Positions 35,950-45,607 are shown, counted from the first letter of the stretch. The stretch is 64,000 nucleotides of DNA from Paenimyroides tangerinum (GCF_003865405.1 NZ_RQVQ01000006.1:61066-125065); one strand, 5' to 3'. Numbers and translations: made by a program. Notes: generated by a model not told the origin, from the sequence alone.

Positions 35950-36648
35950 ATGAGTAAACTACAGTTTTTTTACATTTTGTGTATTATCATTTTAGTTGAT
36001 CAAAAGATAAGTGCGCAAAATATTACAATTCTAAAAGATTCGGTACATATTTCCAATCAATATTATGTACTTGAAGAAATGAATTTAAGTATTAAAAATA
36101 AAAATATTTATAAAATTTTACAGCAAAAATATAATCTTTTTGACGGTAATTATTTTAAAGATCCAATTAATAGACTTACAGCAAAAAAAGAAAAATTAAT
36201 CAATTTAAGCGAAGATTTAAATAGACATCAATATGGATTCGAATCTTACGAAATTTTATATATTGATTCTAAATATTTAGCATTATCAATTAGCATTCAA
36301 GTATTTGGAAGCCCTTGGGAAGATAGTGAATATTATTTTTTCGATTTAGAAAAAGATACAAATATTGGAAATTCTTTATTTAAAAATCGAAAAAAGCTTC
36401 TGCTAGAATGTAATAAAAAATTAATAAATCAAGAAAATATTCGTCTAAATTTAGAGACCTCTGATTTATCGAACTACATATTAGTTTTTGATTCAAATAG
36501 AAAGTTTAATGAAATTATTTTTGTTTTCAAAGATTTAAATAATTATTCAGTTAGCGGAAATCAAAAATATGAAGTTTCATTTACGAGAATTGAAATCGAG
36601 AATTTTATTGCATCAAAATATAGAAATACAAATATTTTTAAATTTTAG
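35950..36648 (+). CDS. Hypothetical exported protein
   Basis: A 232-residue protein with a signal peptide ending ISAQ-N. The mature part is Asn/Lys/Tyr rich with no recognised domain; alternating hydrophobic residues suggest beta structure. A TTG two codons earlier is possible, but ATG 35950 is preferred. It lies among decayed genes and its own expression is uncertain. Confidence 0.6.
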   Translation: MSKLQFFYILCIIILVDQKISAQNITILKDSVHISNQYYVLEEMNLSIKNKNIYKILQQKYNLFDGNYFKDPINRLTAKKEKLINLSEDLNRHQYGFESYEILYIDSKYLALSISIQVFGSPWEDSEYYFFDLEKDTNIGNSLFKNRKKLLLECNKKLINQENIRLNLETSDLSNYILVFDSNRKFNEIIFVFKDLNNYSVSGNQKYEVSFTRIEIENFIASKYRNTNIFKF

Positions 36649-36702
36649 TTTTGATGATTTTGAAGAAATAGAAACAACCTATAAAATAATCTTGTTGTAT
36701 AA

Positions 36703-36909
36703 TGCACTACAGGTTTCTTTATCTTTTATAAAATTCACGAAAAATTTCCAGATAGAGTTGTTGCTTATCTAAATCTTGCGGATAGTTATTGGGAAATAGG
36801 ACAGGAAGATTTAGCTAAAGATAATTATCAAAAATATATTGAACTAATGAAACTTCAAAAGAAAGATTTGAATAAAATACCTAAATATGTTTGGGGAAGA
36901 ACTAAGTAA
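36703..36909 (+). pseudogene. C-terminal remnant of a tetratricopeptide-repeat protein
   Basis: The frame has no start codon and opens after a stop. It encodes FPDRVVAYLNLADSYWEIGQ followed by EDLAKDNYQKYIELMK, which is a TPR unit (A-Y-L-x-L-A-D-x-Y and the A-x-x-x-Y-x-K-Y second helix), then a short tail and stop. The upstream part may survive in another frame near 36650-36700 (FDDFEEIETTYKI). It is clearly a gene fragment. Confidence 0.6.
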
Positions 36910-36967
36910 CTTTATTTTTATCCTGAATTTTTGGCAATAATAGTTTTAGTCAATAAAAACCCGAAAC

Positions 36968-37122
36968 ATGTTAATGAAATTGAAGAAAAAAATTGGCGCA
37001 AAAACATCATTATAATATTCGTATTTACCTTTTCATTAGTATCTAGTCAAGCTTTTTACGTTACAGGAAATCTTGATAATGACAATCTAATTGATAGTCT
37101 TAATGTTCAAAAAAACGAATAA
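36968..37122 (+). pseudogene. N-terminal remnant of an exported protein
   Basis: ATG 36968 starts MLMKLKKKIGAKTSL and stops; the shifted frame supplies a signal-like segment FVFTFSLVSSQAFYVTG and then NLDNDNLIDSL, which resembles the Asp-rich loop of FG-GAP/VCBS-type repeats, before a stop at 37120. Both pieces together look like a truncated and frameshifted secreted protein. Weak evidence. Confidence 0.35.
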
Positions 37123-37183
37123 AAAGTTTTTAATTCAAGATATGAGAATAGCTACAAAACTACTCGTTAATAAACAATCAATT

Positions 37184-37756
37184 ATGAAAATAAATAAAAA
37201 ACTTCTGTATATTTTATTCTTTTTATGGATTCAAATTGTATCTGCGCAAACTTCGGTTTATTATAAAAATGACGTAATCGGTCAGTTACATAATTCTACT
37301 GAAATTTACGAATGTGAAGATTGTTATTATCTAGAAGAAATGATTTTGTTCAATACAAAAATTAATATACAAATTCCTGTTACAGCTCAAAATGAAAAAA
37401 TTGAAATACTCTATAAATATAATTTAATCGAAAAAGAGAATGAAACGATACTAGAATTTAGTTCTGTTTATACAGGTGATTTTTTCTTGATTTATTTCAT
37501 GAAATTTGAAAACGAAATTTATATTAATAAGCTACTTCGATTTCAAAGGTCAATTTATAAAAAAGAACTTGCTCCCGACGATTTCGATTATCTTCCTGCA
37601 ACTGAAATTTGTAAACTGGATTCTATTATTAAAATAAAAGACGTACTTCCTATGTTAGATTTTTTAAATTCAAATTTTGATAATTGCCTTCAATGTCCAT
37701 TAGAAGTAAGTATTGATGAATGTATTGAAAATGAAAATAAAAAATATGAATGGTGA
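37184..37756 (+). CDS. Hypothetical exported protein
   Basis: A 190-residue protein from ATG 37184 (MKINKKLLYILFFLWIQIVSAQ), a clean signal peptide; the longer frame from 37091 lacks one. The mature part has a CEDC pair and a CLQC pair that could form disulphides. No domain recognised. Last gene of the accessory island, 74 nt before polA. Confidence 0.65.
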   Translation: MKINKKLLYILFFLWIQIVSAQTSVYYKNDVIGQLHNSTEIYECEDCYYLEEMILFNTKINIQIPVTAQNEKIEILYKYNLIEKENETILEFSSVYTGDFFLIYFMKFENEIYINKLLRFQRSIYKKELAPDDFDYLPATEICKLDSIIKIKDVLPMLDFLNSNFDNCLQCPLEVSIDECIENENKKYEW

Positions 37757-37830
37757 TTTTCTTATTTTAAAAATTTAGGGTAAGTCATTTTATTTAATCT
37801 TCGTATTTTTGAAAATTATAAGAAATAATT

Positions 37831-40647
37831 ATGTCACAAAAACGCCTTTTTTTACTAGATGCATACGCATTGATTTTCAGAGGATATTACGCCCTGATAA
37901 AAAATCCTAGAATCAATTCAAAAGGAATGGATACTTCTGCTATTCTTGGATTTATGAATTCTCTGTTGGATGTTATCAAAAGAGAGCGTCCAGATTATTT
38001 GGCGGTTGCATTTGATAAAGGTGGAAGCGATTTTAGAAACGAACTTTTTCCTGAATATAAAGCCAATCGTGACGAAACGCCAGATGCAATTAAAATTGCA
38101 ATTCCGTATATTCATCAGTTGTTACAAGCAATGCATATTCCGATTATTGAAGTAGCAGGAATTGAAGCTGATGATTTAATTGGAACTCTATCTAAACAAG
38201 CCGAAAAAGAAGGTTTTCAAGTTTTTATGGTTACGCCAGATAAAGATTATGCGCAGTTGGTTTCAGAAAACATCTTTATGTACAAACCAGCTCGTATGGG
38301 TAATGGAATTGAAATTTGGGGAATTGAAGAAGTGAAAGCTAAATTCGAAATCGAACGTCCAGAACAAGTGATAGATTACTTGGGAATGATGGGCGATGCT
38401 GTGGATAATATTCCTGGATTACCTGGTGTTGGCGAAAAAACAGCTAAGAAATTATTGGCTGAATATGGGTCAATGGAAAATCTTTTAGCGAATACCCACC
38501 AGCTAAAAGGAAAAATGAAAGAAAAAATTGAAGCTGCTAAAGAGCAAGGTTTGCTTTCAAAAAAATTAGCTACCATTTTATTAGATTGCCCAGTTACGTT
38601 TGATGCTGAAGCTTATAAATTAGATAAACCGGATGTTGAACAAACTGAAGCTTTGTTTATGGAGTTGGAATTCAGACGTATGAAAGAGCAATTCGATAAA
38701 TTGTTTTCTGATGAGGTTGAAGTTCAAGAAGTGGTTCCGACTTCTGTTGGAAAACCTAAAAAAGCAGACGACCAAATTTCATTGTTTGAAGTTGGTGATT
38801 CTGAAGAAAAAATTACAGATGAAGGTTATTATGCGACTTTAGCAACCACTTCACATTTTTATCAATATGTGGAAGGAGCTTTTCCTACCAAACTTTTCGT
38901 TAAAACTTTATTAGAACAAAAAGAAGTTTGTTTTGATACCGAAACTACGGGCTTAGATGCGAATAATGCCGAGTTAGTCGGAATCGCATTTTCATATGAA
39001 AAAGGAAGTGCATATTATATTCCTTTCCCTGAAAGTCGTGAAGAAGCTCAAGAATTAATTGAAATTTTACGTCCGTTTTTTGAAAGCGAAAACATCGTTA
39101 AAATCGGACAAAATTTAAAATACGACATCAAGGTTTTAAAGAAATACAATATAGATGTAAAAGGATTTATTTTCGATACGATGATTGCACATTATTTGAT
39201 AAATCCTGATATGCGTCATAACATGGATGTTTTGGCAGAAACGTATTTGAAATATAGTCCAAAACCAATTGAAGATTTAATTGGTAAAAAAGGTAAAGGA
39301 CAAAAAACGATGCGTGAGGTTGCCTTGGAAGATATAAAAGAATACGCAGGTGAAGATGCGGATATTACTTTTCAATTAAAAGAGATTTTCGCTCCAAGGT
39401 TAGAACAATCGCAAACTAAAGAATTGTTTGATACGATTGAAGTTCCGTTGGTTTCTGTTTTGGCTGATATGGAAGCAGAAGGAATTCGTTTAGACATTCC
39501 TTATTTAAACGCGCTTTCCGAAGAACTAACTATTGAAGCGAACACATTAGAAACTCGAATTTTCGAAACCGCGGGTGAGGTTTTTAACTTAGCTTCTCCA
39601 AAACAATTGGGTGAAATCCTTTTTGATAAATTAAAAATTGGAGGTTCAAAACCTAAAAAAACCAAAACGGGACAATATGCAACTGGAGAAGAAATTCTTA
39701 GTGACTTGGTAAACGAGCATCAAATTGTAAAAGATATTTTAGAATGGCGTCAGATTGTGAAGTTGAAAAATACGTATGTAGATGCGTTGCCTTTACAGGT
39801 TGATGTACGTACAAATCGTGTACATACGGATTATATGCAAGCTGTTGCGGCTACAGGACGTTTGAGTTCAAATAACCCAAACTTGCAAAACATTCCAGTT
39901 CGTACTGAACGTGGACAAAAAGTACGTAAAGCGTTTGTTGCACGAGACGAGAATCACGTCTTGGTTTCTGCCGATTATTCTCAAATAGAATTGCGTATTA
40001 TTGCAGCCTTAAGTGGTGAACCAAATATGATAGAATCGTTTCAGCGTAACGAAGATATTCATAAATCAACCGCTGCAAAAGTTTTCAATGTTACGTTAAA
40101 TGAGGTTACTCGTGAACAACGTAGCCACGCAAAAACGGTGAACTTTGGAATTATATACGGAGTTTCTGCTTTTGGATTAAGTCAGCAAACGAATTTAACT
40201 CGTTCTGAAAGTAAAGAATTAATTGATGCGTATTATGCTACCTATCCAAAATTGAAAAGTTATATTCAAGATCAAATCACTTTTGCTCAAGATTACGGAT
40301 ATGTGCAAACGGTTTCTGGTCGTCGTCGTTATTTAAAAGACATTCATTCGGGTAATGCAATGGTGCGAAGTGGTGCCGAACGAAATGCGGTAAATGCACC
40401 AATTCAAGGTTCGGCTGCAGATATTATCAAAATTGCAATGATTAATATTCACAAACGTTTGAAAGCTGAAAATTGGAAATCAAAAATGTTACTTCAAGTA
40501 CACGATGAGTTGGTATTTGATGTTCCTAAAGATGAATTGGAAGCTATTAAACCAATGATAAAACAAGAAATGGAAAATGCTTTTAAATTGATTGTTCCAT
40601 TAGAAGTAGAAATAGGTGTAGGAAACGATTGGTTGGCTGCGCATTAA
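37831..40647 (+). CDS. polA: DNA polymerase I
   Basis: A 938-residue enzyme for Okazaki fragment processing and repair. Order of domains: 5'-3' exonuclease (residues 1-290; LLDAYALIFRGYYAL, AGIEADDLIGTL, GVGEKTAKKLL), 3'-5' exonuclease with its Asp-Glu pair intact (CFDTETTGLDANN), then the polymerase with motif A (VSADYSQIELRIIAAL), the O-helix (RSHAKTVNFGIIYGVSAFGL) and motif C (LQVHDELVFDV). Full length. A TATTTTTG box at 37804-37811 could be its -7 element, though no -33 TTG is found. Marks the return to core chromosome. Confidence 0.97.
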   Translation: MSQKRLFLLDAYALIFRGYYALIKNPRINSKGMDTSAILGFMNSLLDVIKRERPDYLAVAFDKGGSDFRNELFPEYKANRDETPDAIKIAIPYIHQLLQAMHIPIIEVAGIEADDLIGTLSKQAEKEGFQVFMVTPDKDYAQLVSENIFMYKPARMGNGIEIWGIEEVKAKFEIERPEQVIDYLGMMGDAVDNIPGLPGVGEKTAKKLLAEYGSMENLLANTHQLKGKMKEKIEAAKEQGLLSKKLATILLDCPVTFDAEAYKLDKPDVEQTEALFMELEFRRMKEQFDKLFSDEVEVQEVVPTSVGKPKKADDQISLFEVGDSEEKITDEGYYATLATTSHFYQYVEGAFPTKLFVKTLLEQKEVCFDTETTGLDANNAELVGIAFSYEKGSAYYIPFPESREEAQELIEILRPFFESENIVKIGQNLKYDIKVLKKYNIDVKGFIFDTMIAHYLINPDMRHNMDVLAETYLKYSPKPIEDLIGKKGKGQKTMREVALEDIKEYAGEDADITFQLKEIFAPRLEQSQTKELFDTIEVPLVSVLADMEAEGIRLDIPYLNALSEELTIEANTLETRIFETAGEVFNLASPKQLGEILFDKLKIGGSKPKKTKTGQYATGEEILSDLVNEHQIVKDILEWRQIVKLKNTYVDALPLQVDVRTNRVHTDYMQAVAATGRLSSNNPNLQNIPVRTERGQKVRKAFVARDENHVLVSADYSQIELRIIAALSGEPNMIESFQRNEDIHKSTAAKVFNVTLNEVTREQRSHAKTVNFGIIYGVSAFGLSQQTNLTRSESKELIDAYYATYPKLKSYIQDQITFAQDYGYVQTVSGRRRYLKDIHSGNAMVRSGAERNAVNAPIQGSAADIIKIAMINIHKRLKAENWKSKMLLQVHDELVFDVPKDELEAIKPMIKQEMENAFKLIVPLEVEIGVGNDWLAAH

Positions 40648-40659
40648 AATATTTATTTT

Positions 40660-40697
40660 AAAACCTCATGATATTTAGATTTCATCGGGTTTTATTT
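40660..40697 (+). terminator. Terminator after polA
   Basis: The arms AAAACCT and GGGTTTT plus ATGA/TCAT pair with one internal mismatch; T-rich tail. Confidence 0.6.
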
Positions 40698-40771
40698 TGA
40701 GCTTGTAAAAATCACTGATTACAGGGGTTTTTTTACATTAAAAAAAGGAGATTTTTGCATCAAAAAAAGTT

Positions 40772-41530
40772 ATGAAAAAGATTTTATTATCAGCTTTAAT
40801 ATTTTCAACATTAGCATTTGTTTCTTGTAATGATTCAGATGACAACAATACAGGAGTTGACACATCAGGAATTTATTTACCAACAAAATTTGAATCGGAA
40901 GAAAATGTACAAACTTTTGTATATGATTCAGAAAATCGTTTAATTGAAAGTAAAGACATTGAAGACGACGGCTCTCGTACAAATATAGTAACTTTTGTTT
41001 ATACTAATGGGCAATTGGTTTCTGCAAAAGAGGTAACCACTGAAGTTGGAAATGATCAAACGTATGTTTCAACTGAAGATTATACCTTTACATATCAGAA
41101 TAATGAAGTAACAGTTGTAAATGTTTATACATCAAACTGGAGCAATAGTACCCAAACTTCAGTTTATACAATCGATTCGAATGGAAAATTACAGTCAGGT
41201 AACGGCTTAACTGTTACATATGATTCTAAAGGAAATGTAACTAAACTTGTTGAAGATGACTTTGAGAATACATACACCTATGATAATCAAAACGGAATGT
41301 TTAAAAACGTAAATACTCCACAGTGGGCATTTTATTTAGTGTTAGAGGAGTTTCATATTTTTGATATAAATAATGTAACTAAATTAACGTATAAGGACTC
41401 TGAAGATGCAGAAGAAGATTTTTCAAATATTTCCTATCAGTACAATTCGGCTAATTATCCTGTAAAAATGAATGTGATAGGGTCTGAAAACTTTTCGAAT
41501 TCAATTACAATTGAATATTTAAAAAAATAG
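40772..41530 (+). CDS. Lipoprotein with YD-like beta repeats
   Basis: A 252-residue protein with a signal peptide and lipobox (AFVSC, Cys near residue 19) followed by an Asn/Asp spacer. Repeated segments FVYDSENRLIES, LTVTYDSKGNVTKLVED and NTYTYDNQNGMF are the YD-like units found in many Bacteroidota lipoproteins (DUF4595-like). Function unknown. It is likely anchored at the outer membrane. Monocistronic with a terminator. Confidence 0.75.
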   Translation: MKKILLSALIFSTLAFVSCNDSDDNNTGVDTSGIYLPTKFESEENVQTFVYDSENRLIESKDIEDDGSRTNIVTFVYTNGQLVSAKEVTTEVGNDQTYVSTEDYTFTYQNNEVTVVNVYTSNWSNSTQTSVYTIDSNGKLQSGNGLTVTYDSKGNVTKLVEDDFENTYTYDNQNGMFKNVNTPQWAFYLVLEEFHIFDINNVTKLTYKDSEDAEEDFSNISYQYNSANYPVKMNVIGSENFSNSITIEYLKK

Positions 41531-41534
41531 TTTT

Positions 41535-41563
41535 AAAACTCGTCTTTTTTGACGAGTTTTTTA
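41535..41563 (+). terminator. Terminator after lipoprotein gene
   Basis: The arms AAAACTCGTC and GACGAGTTTT flank a T-loop, with a T-run. Confidence 0.85.
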
Positions 41564-41647
41564 ATGCTGATTTTTGAAAATAAAAGTCAATAGGGAGTAA
41601 AAGTTAATTTGAGATATAGTTATCAACAAAATAATGAACCAACAAAT

Positions 41648-41677
41648 TTGGTTAGTTAAAATTTATTTGTACTTTTG
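41648..41677 (+). promoter_or_regulatory. rplM-rpsI promoter
   Basis: TTG (41648-41650), exactly 19 nt, TACTTTTG (41670-41677): a perfect Bacteroidota promoter. The leader then carries a small hairpin TCCC/GGGA near 41681-41694. Confidence 0.8.
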
Positions 41678-41723
41678 CACTCCCTTTATTGGGAATGGAA
41701 TGTTTAATTAAAATATATTTATT

Positions 41724-42179
41724 GTGGAAAGTTTAAGCTACAAAACAGTATCGACAAACAAAGCAACTGCTCATAAAGAGTGGGTTATTGTTGACGCTGA
41801 AGGTCATAACTTAGGACGTCTTGCAACTAAAGTAGCAATGTTACTTAGAGGTAAATACAAGCCAAGTTATACACCTCACGTGGACTGTGGGGATAATGTG
41901 ATTATTATCAACGCAGAAAAGATCAACTTAACTGGTAACAAATTGGAGGATAAAACTTATATCCGTCACACAGGTTACCCAGGTGGTCAAAGAGAATTAA
42001 CAGCTAAAGTAATGCAACAAAAAAACCCTGCATTATTAGTAGAAAAAGCTGTAAAAGGAATGTTGCCTAAAAACAAATTAGGAGCACAATTATTCCGTAA
42101 TTTAAATGTAAATGTAGGTTCTGAGCACAAACATGCTGCACAACAACCTAAAGCCGTTAATTTAAACGATCTTAAGTAA
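41724..42179 (+). CDS. rplM: 50S ribosomal protein L13
   Basis: A 151-residue ribosomal protein. It starts at GTG 41724 ([20 protein letters not shown]), which fits the flavobacterial L13 N-terminus; no suitable ATG exists nearby. Diagnostic stretches are [37 protein letters not shown] and [13 protein letters not shown]. The stop overlaps the rpsI start by 1 nt, the classical L13-S9 pair. Confidence 0.97.
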   Translation: MESLSYKTVSTNKATAHKEWVIVDAEGHNLGRLATKVAMLLRGKYKPSYTPHVDCGDNVIIINAEKINLTGNKLEDKTYIRHTGYPGGQRELTAKVMQQKNPALLVEKAVKGMLPKNKLGAQLFRNLNVNVGSEHKHAAQQPKAVNLNDLK

Positions 42180-42565
42180 TGGGAGTTATTCACAAAATCG
42201 GAAGAAGAAAAACTGCAGTAGCTCGTGTTTATGTTACTGAAGGAACTGGTAACATCACAGTTAACAAAAAAGAGTTCACAACTTATTTCCCAACTGCAAC
42301 TTTACAATACAAAGTAATGCAACCATTAACAATGACTGAAAATGGAGCTAACTTTGACGTTAAAGTAAATGTTTATGGTGGTGGAACAACTGGTCAAGCA
42401 GAAGCTGTTCGTATGGCAATTGCTAGAGCAATGTGTGAAGTTGATGCAGAAAACAGAGCAATCTTAAAACCAGAAGGATTATTAACGCGTGACCCTCGTA
42501 TGGTTGAGCGTAAGAAATTCGGTCAGAAGAAAGCTCGTAAGAGATTCCAATTCTCTAAACGTTAA
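42179..42565 (+). CDS. rpsI: 30S ribosomal protein S9
   Basis: A 128-residue protein with [19 protein letters not shown] at the N-terminus, [19 protein letters not shown] in the middle and the basic C-terminal tail [18 protein letters not shown] that reaches the P-site tRNA. The stop/start overlap with rplM shows translational coupling. Confidence 0.97.
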   Translation: MGVIHKIGRRKTAVARVYVTEGTGNITVNKKEFTTYFPTATLQYKVMQPLTMTENGANFDVKVNVYGGGTTGQAEAVRMAIARAMCEVDAENRAILKPEGLLTRDPRMVERKKFGQKKARKRFQFSKR

Positions 42566-42589
42566 TATTTATTATTATTTATTAAAAAA

Positions 42590-42718
42590 ATCTAAGTTTT
42601 TGTTGCACGCCTGCTGAGGCAGGAGGTAGTTTAGCATCTAAATGAAGCCTAATGCATAAAGTTATCAACCTTAAGCTGTGGAACATTGCTAATCACAAGA
42701 ACGTAAACTATTACAAAA
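42590..42718 (+). other. Possible structured leader of rpsB
   Basis: The spacer between rpsI and rpsB holds a hairpin (CCTGC, TGAG, GCAGG at about 42611-42624) and no terminator with a clear T-run. It may be an autoregulatory r-protein leader or just a repeat-derived hairpin. Confidence 0.3.
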
Positions 42719-43462
42719 ATGGCAAACAAAGTAGAAGTAAAAGAATTACTAGAAGCAGGTGTACATTTCGGACACATGACTAGAAAATGGGATCCAAACA
42801 TGGCTCCTTACATCTATATGGAACGTAATGGAATTCACATTATCAATCTATATAAAACAGCAGCAAAAATCGAAGAGGCTAATGAGGCTTTAAAGAAAAT
42901 CGCTGCATCAGGTCGTAAAGTATTATTCGTAGCGACTAAAAAACAAGCAAAAGATATCGTTGCTGAAAAAGCAGCAGCAGCTAACATGCCTTACATCACT
43001 GAAAGATGGCCAGGTGGTATGTTAACTAACTTCGTAACTATCCGTAAAGCTGTTAAAAAAATGGCTTCTATTGATCGTATGAAAAAAGACGGTACATTCA
43101 TGACTCTTTCTAAAAAAGAGCGTTTACAAGTTGACCGTTTACGTGCTAAATTAGAGAAAAACTTAGGTTCTATCGCTGATATGACACGTTTACCAGCTGC
43201 ATTGTTTGTAGTAGATATCAAAGCTGAACATATCGCAGTAAAAGAAGCTCAAAAATTAAACATTCCAGTGTTTGCAATGGTTGATACTAACTCTGATCCA
43301 CGTCAGGTTGATTATGTTATTCCAGCAAATGACGATGCTTCTAAATCAATTGATAAAGTATTATCTTTAGTTACTTCTGCTATCGTTGAAGGAAATTCTG
43401 AAAGAAAATCTGAGAAAGAAGAAACTGCTAAAGTTGAAGTAAAAGCAACTACTGAGGAGTAA
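42719..43462 (+). CDS. rpsB: 30S ribosomal protein S2
   Basis: A 247-residue protein. Family stretches include LLEAGVHFGHMTRKWDPNMAPYI, TERWPGGMLTNFVTI and FAMVDTNSDPRQVDYVIPANDDASKSI. It ends in a Lys/Glu-rich tail. It is paired with tsf as in most bacteria, but a terminator-like hairpin lies between the two. Confidence 0.97.
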   Translation: MANKVEVKELLEAGVHFGHMTRKWDPNMAPYIYMERNGIHIINLYKTAAKIEEANEALKKIAASGRKVLFVATKKQAKDIVAEKAAAANMPYITERWPGGMLTNFVTIRKAVKKMASIDRMKKDGTFMTLSKKERLQVDRLRAKLEKNLGSIADMTRLPAALFVVDIKAEHIAVKEAQKLNIPVFAMVDTNSDPRQVDYVIPANDDASKSIDKVLSLVTSAIVEGNSERKSEKEETAKVEVKATTEE

Positions 43463-43478
43463 TCCTTAACAGTATCTT

Positions 43479-43534
43479 AAAGTCGTTATGCTGATGGTTT
43501 CATATTTTTGAGTCATCCATAACGGCTTTTTTTA
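43479..43534 (+). terminator. Terminator-like hairpin between rpsB and tsf
   Basis: The arms AAAGTCGTTATG and CATAACGGCTTT with a 27-nt loop run into seven T residues. It may reduce read-through into tsf. Confidence 0.65.
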
Positions 43535-43568
43535 ATTTATAAATAATCACAATTAAAATCTATATACA

Positions 43569-44534
43569 ATGGCAAATATTAGTGCTGCAGATGTAAATAA
43601 ATTGAGACAAACTACAGGTGCCGGAATGATGGACTGTAAAAAAGCTTTAGTTGAAGCTGAAGGAGATTTCGATAAAGCAATTGAAGTTTTACGTAAAAAA
43701 GGTCAAAAAGTTGCTGCTAACCGTTCAGATAGAGATTCTTCTGAAGGTGCTGCTGTAGCTGTTATTAATGCTGACAAAACTGTTGGTTTAGTAATGACTT
43801 TAAACTGTGAAACTGATTTCGTAGGTAAAAACGAAGGTTTCGTTGCTTTAGCTAACGAATTAGCTAACAAAGCAATCAACTTTGCTTCTAAAGACGAATT
43901 TTTAGCTTCTGCTTATAATGATGCAATGACTGTTGCTGAAAAATTAGTTGAGCAAACTGGAGTTATCGGTGAGAAAATTGAAATCGGTGGTTTTGAAAAA
44001 TTAGAAGGAGCTTATATTGGTTCTTACGTTCACGTTAATAAAATCGCTGCAATCACTGCTTTATCTAAAGCATTTGACAAAGCTGAAACTTTAGCGAAAG
44101 ACGTTTCTATGCAAGTTGCTTCAATGGGTGCTGAGACTTTATCTTACAAAGATTTTGATCCTGCATTCGTTGCTTCTGAAACTGAAGCTCGTATTGCGGC
44201 TATCGTTAAAGATAACGAAGAATTATCTCGTTTAGGAAAAACATTGAAAAACGTACCTCAATTTATTTCTTTCTCTCAAATTACTGAAGAGGTTTTAGCT
44301 AAAGCTGAAGAAGCTGCTAAAGCTGAATTAAAAGCAGAAGGAAAACCAGAGCAAATTTGGGATAAAATTTTACCAGGTAAAATGGCTCGTTTCATTTCTG
44401 ACAATACAACATTAGATCAAGAAAAATGTTTATTAGACCAAAATTTTATTAAAGACGAAGCTAAAAAAGTAGCTGATTACGTTAAAGAATTTGGTGTAGA
44501 AATCACTGGATTTAAACGTGTTTCTTTAGGTTAA
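43569..44534 (+). CDS. tsf: Elongation factor Ts
   Basis: A 321-residue guanine nucleotide exchange factor for EF-Tu. The N-terminal UBA-like domain reads VNKLRQTTGAGMMDCKKALVEAEGDFDKA. The TDFV contact motif is in NCETDFVGKNEGF. A GKMARFISDNTTLDQ segment near the end belongs to the coiled-coil/C-terminal module. Length is slightly above that of E. coli (283), as in other Bacteroidota. Confidence 0.97.
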   Translation: MANISAADVNKLRQTTGAGMMDCKKALVEAEGDFDKAIEVLRKKGQKVAANRSDRDSSEGAAVAVINADKTVGLVMTLNCETDFVGKNEGFVALANELANKAINFASKDEFLASAYNDAMTVAEKLVEQTGVIGEKIEIGGFEKLEGAYIGSYVHVNKIAAITALSKAFDKAETLAKDVSMQVASMGAETLSYKDFDPAFVASETEARIAAIVKDNEELSRLGKTLKNVPQFISFSQITEEVLAKAEEAAKAELKAEGKPEQIWDKILPGKMARFISDNTTLDQEKCLLDQNFIKDEAKKVADYVKEFGVEITGFKRVSLG

Positions 44535-44553
44535 TCTTTAGATTCAAAATATT

Positions 44554-44586
44554 AAAAACCCAAATCTTTTAGATTTGGGTTTTTTG
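44554..44586 (+). terminator. Terminator after tsf
   Basis: The arms AAAACCCAAATCT and AGATTTGGGTTTT are almost without a loop and followed by T residues. Confidence 0.85.
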
Positions 44587-44668
44587 TTTGCAAAAAAAAC
44601 ACATTGTTTATTGTTTTATTGTTAATTTTACTATATTGCTACATCAAAACCTAAACAATTATAATATT

Positions 44669-45607
44669 ATGAAAAAAATTATTTATTCTATCTTAACATT
44701 ATCATTAATCCTTTCAGGTTCATTGTCTGTAACTTCTTGTGGTGGTGATGATAGCACAACTGAAGTTACTCCAAATCCAAATCCAAACCCTAATCCAGAA
44801 GATAATGAACCACAAACTCAAGAATTAGTTGTTACTGCAAGTGCTACTTCTGCTTATCTTGGTGACACTATTACATTATCCGCAACTTTAGATGGTGCAG
44901 CGGTTACAAGTGGAGTTACATATTATGTTGATGATGTTGCTATTTCTGGAAATACAATTACTTCAAATACAGCAGCAGTAATGTTAGTTAGCGCAAAATA
45001 TCAGAACATAACCAGCGATTATGTTTCTGTTTCATTTGCTGAAAATCCTTTTTTAACCATTGAGGGAGAAGGTAATTTTATTTATAACGGCACAACATAT
45101 GAAATTAACGCCGGATATATTGATTTATTAGGATATCGTCCAGACGGAATCGGTGGCGCAACTATTGTATGGGCACAATATGGTTGGAATGGAAATAATC
45201 CCGACTCGGCAACAAATTTTGTAGCTGTTACATTCGATACTCCTGCAACTTTTGTTAATGGGCAAGTTACCGATTATGAGTACCCAAGTGTTGATAATAA
45301 TATCTATAAATCAATTGGTTTTGCAACTTTAAACGGAGTTGATGTTATTGCTAATGAATATACTGGAGGAGAAGGAACTGTAATTTACAATTCTTTTAAT
45401 GTAGAAGCTAACCCTGTTACAGCTGATTTTAATATTCAAATAACAGGTACACACAATGTCTCATTTATCTATAGCGGTGATGTATCTACCACTGATAGTG
45501 CAAGTGCAAGAATGGCAAAAGTCAGAAAATTTAACACTCCAACGAAAGAACTTAAAACCAATACAGATATAATAACAATATTAAAAAGTAAAGTTTCAAA
45601 ACAATAA
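44669..45607 (+). CDS. Lipoprotein with Asn-Pro linker and Ig-like region
   Basis: A 312-residue protein from ATG 44669 (MKKIIYSILTLSLIL); the longer frame from 44588 has no signal. The lipobox is VTSC (Cys near residue 24), followed by GGDDS and an NPNPNPNP linker. Residues about 50-115 look like a bacterial Ig-like fold (VVTASATSAYLGDTITLSATLDGA). The C-terminal domain is not recognised. Probably surface or outer-membrane anchored; function unknown. Confidence 0.75.
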   Translation: MKKIIYSILTLSLILSGSLSVTSCGGDDSTTEVTPNPNPNPNPEDNEPQTQELVVTASATSAYLGDTITLSATLDGAAVTSGVTYYVDDVAISGNTITSNTAAVMLVSAKYQNITSDYVSVSFAENPFLTIEGEGNFIYNGTTYEINAGYIDLLGYRPDGIGGATIVWAQYGWNGNNPDSATNFVAVTFDTPATFVNGQVTDYEYPSVDNNIYKSIGFATLNGVDVIANEYTGGEGTVIYNSFNVEANPVTADFNIQITGTHNVSFIYSGDVSTTDSASARMAKVRKFNTPTKELKTNTDIITILKSKVSKQ

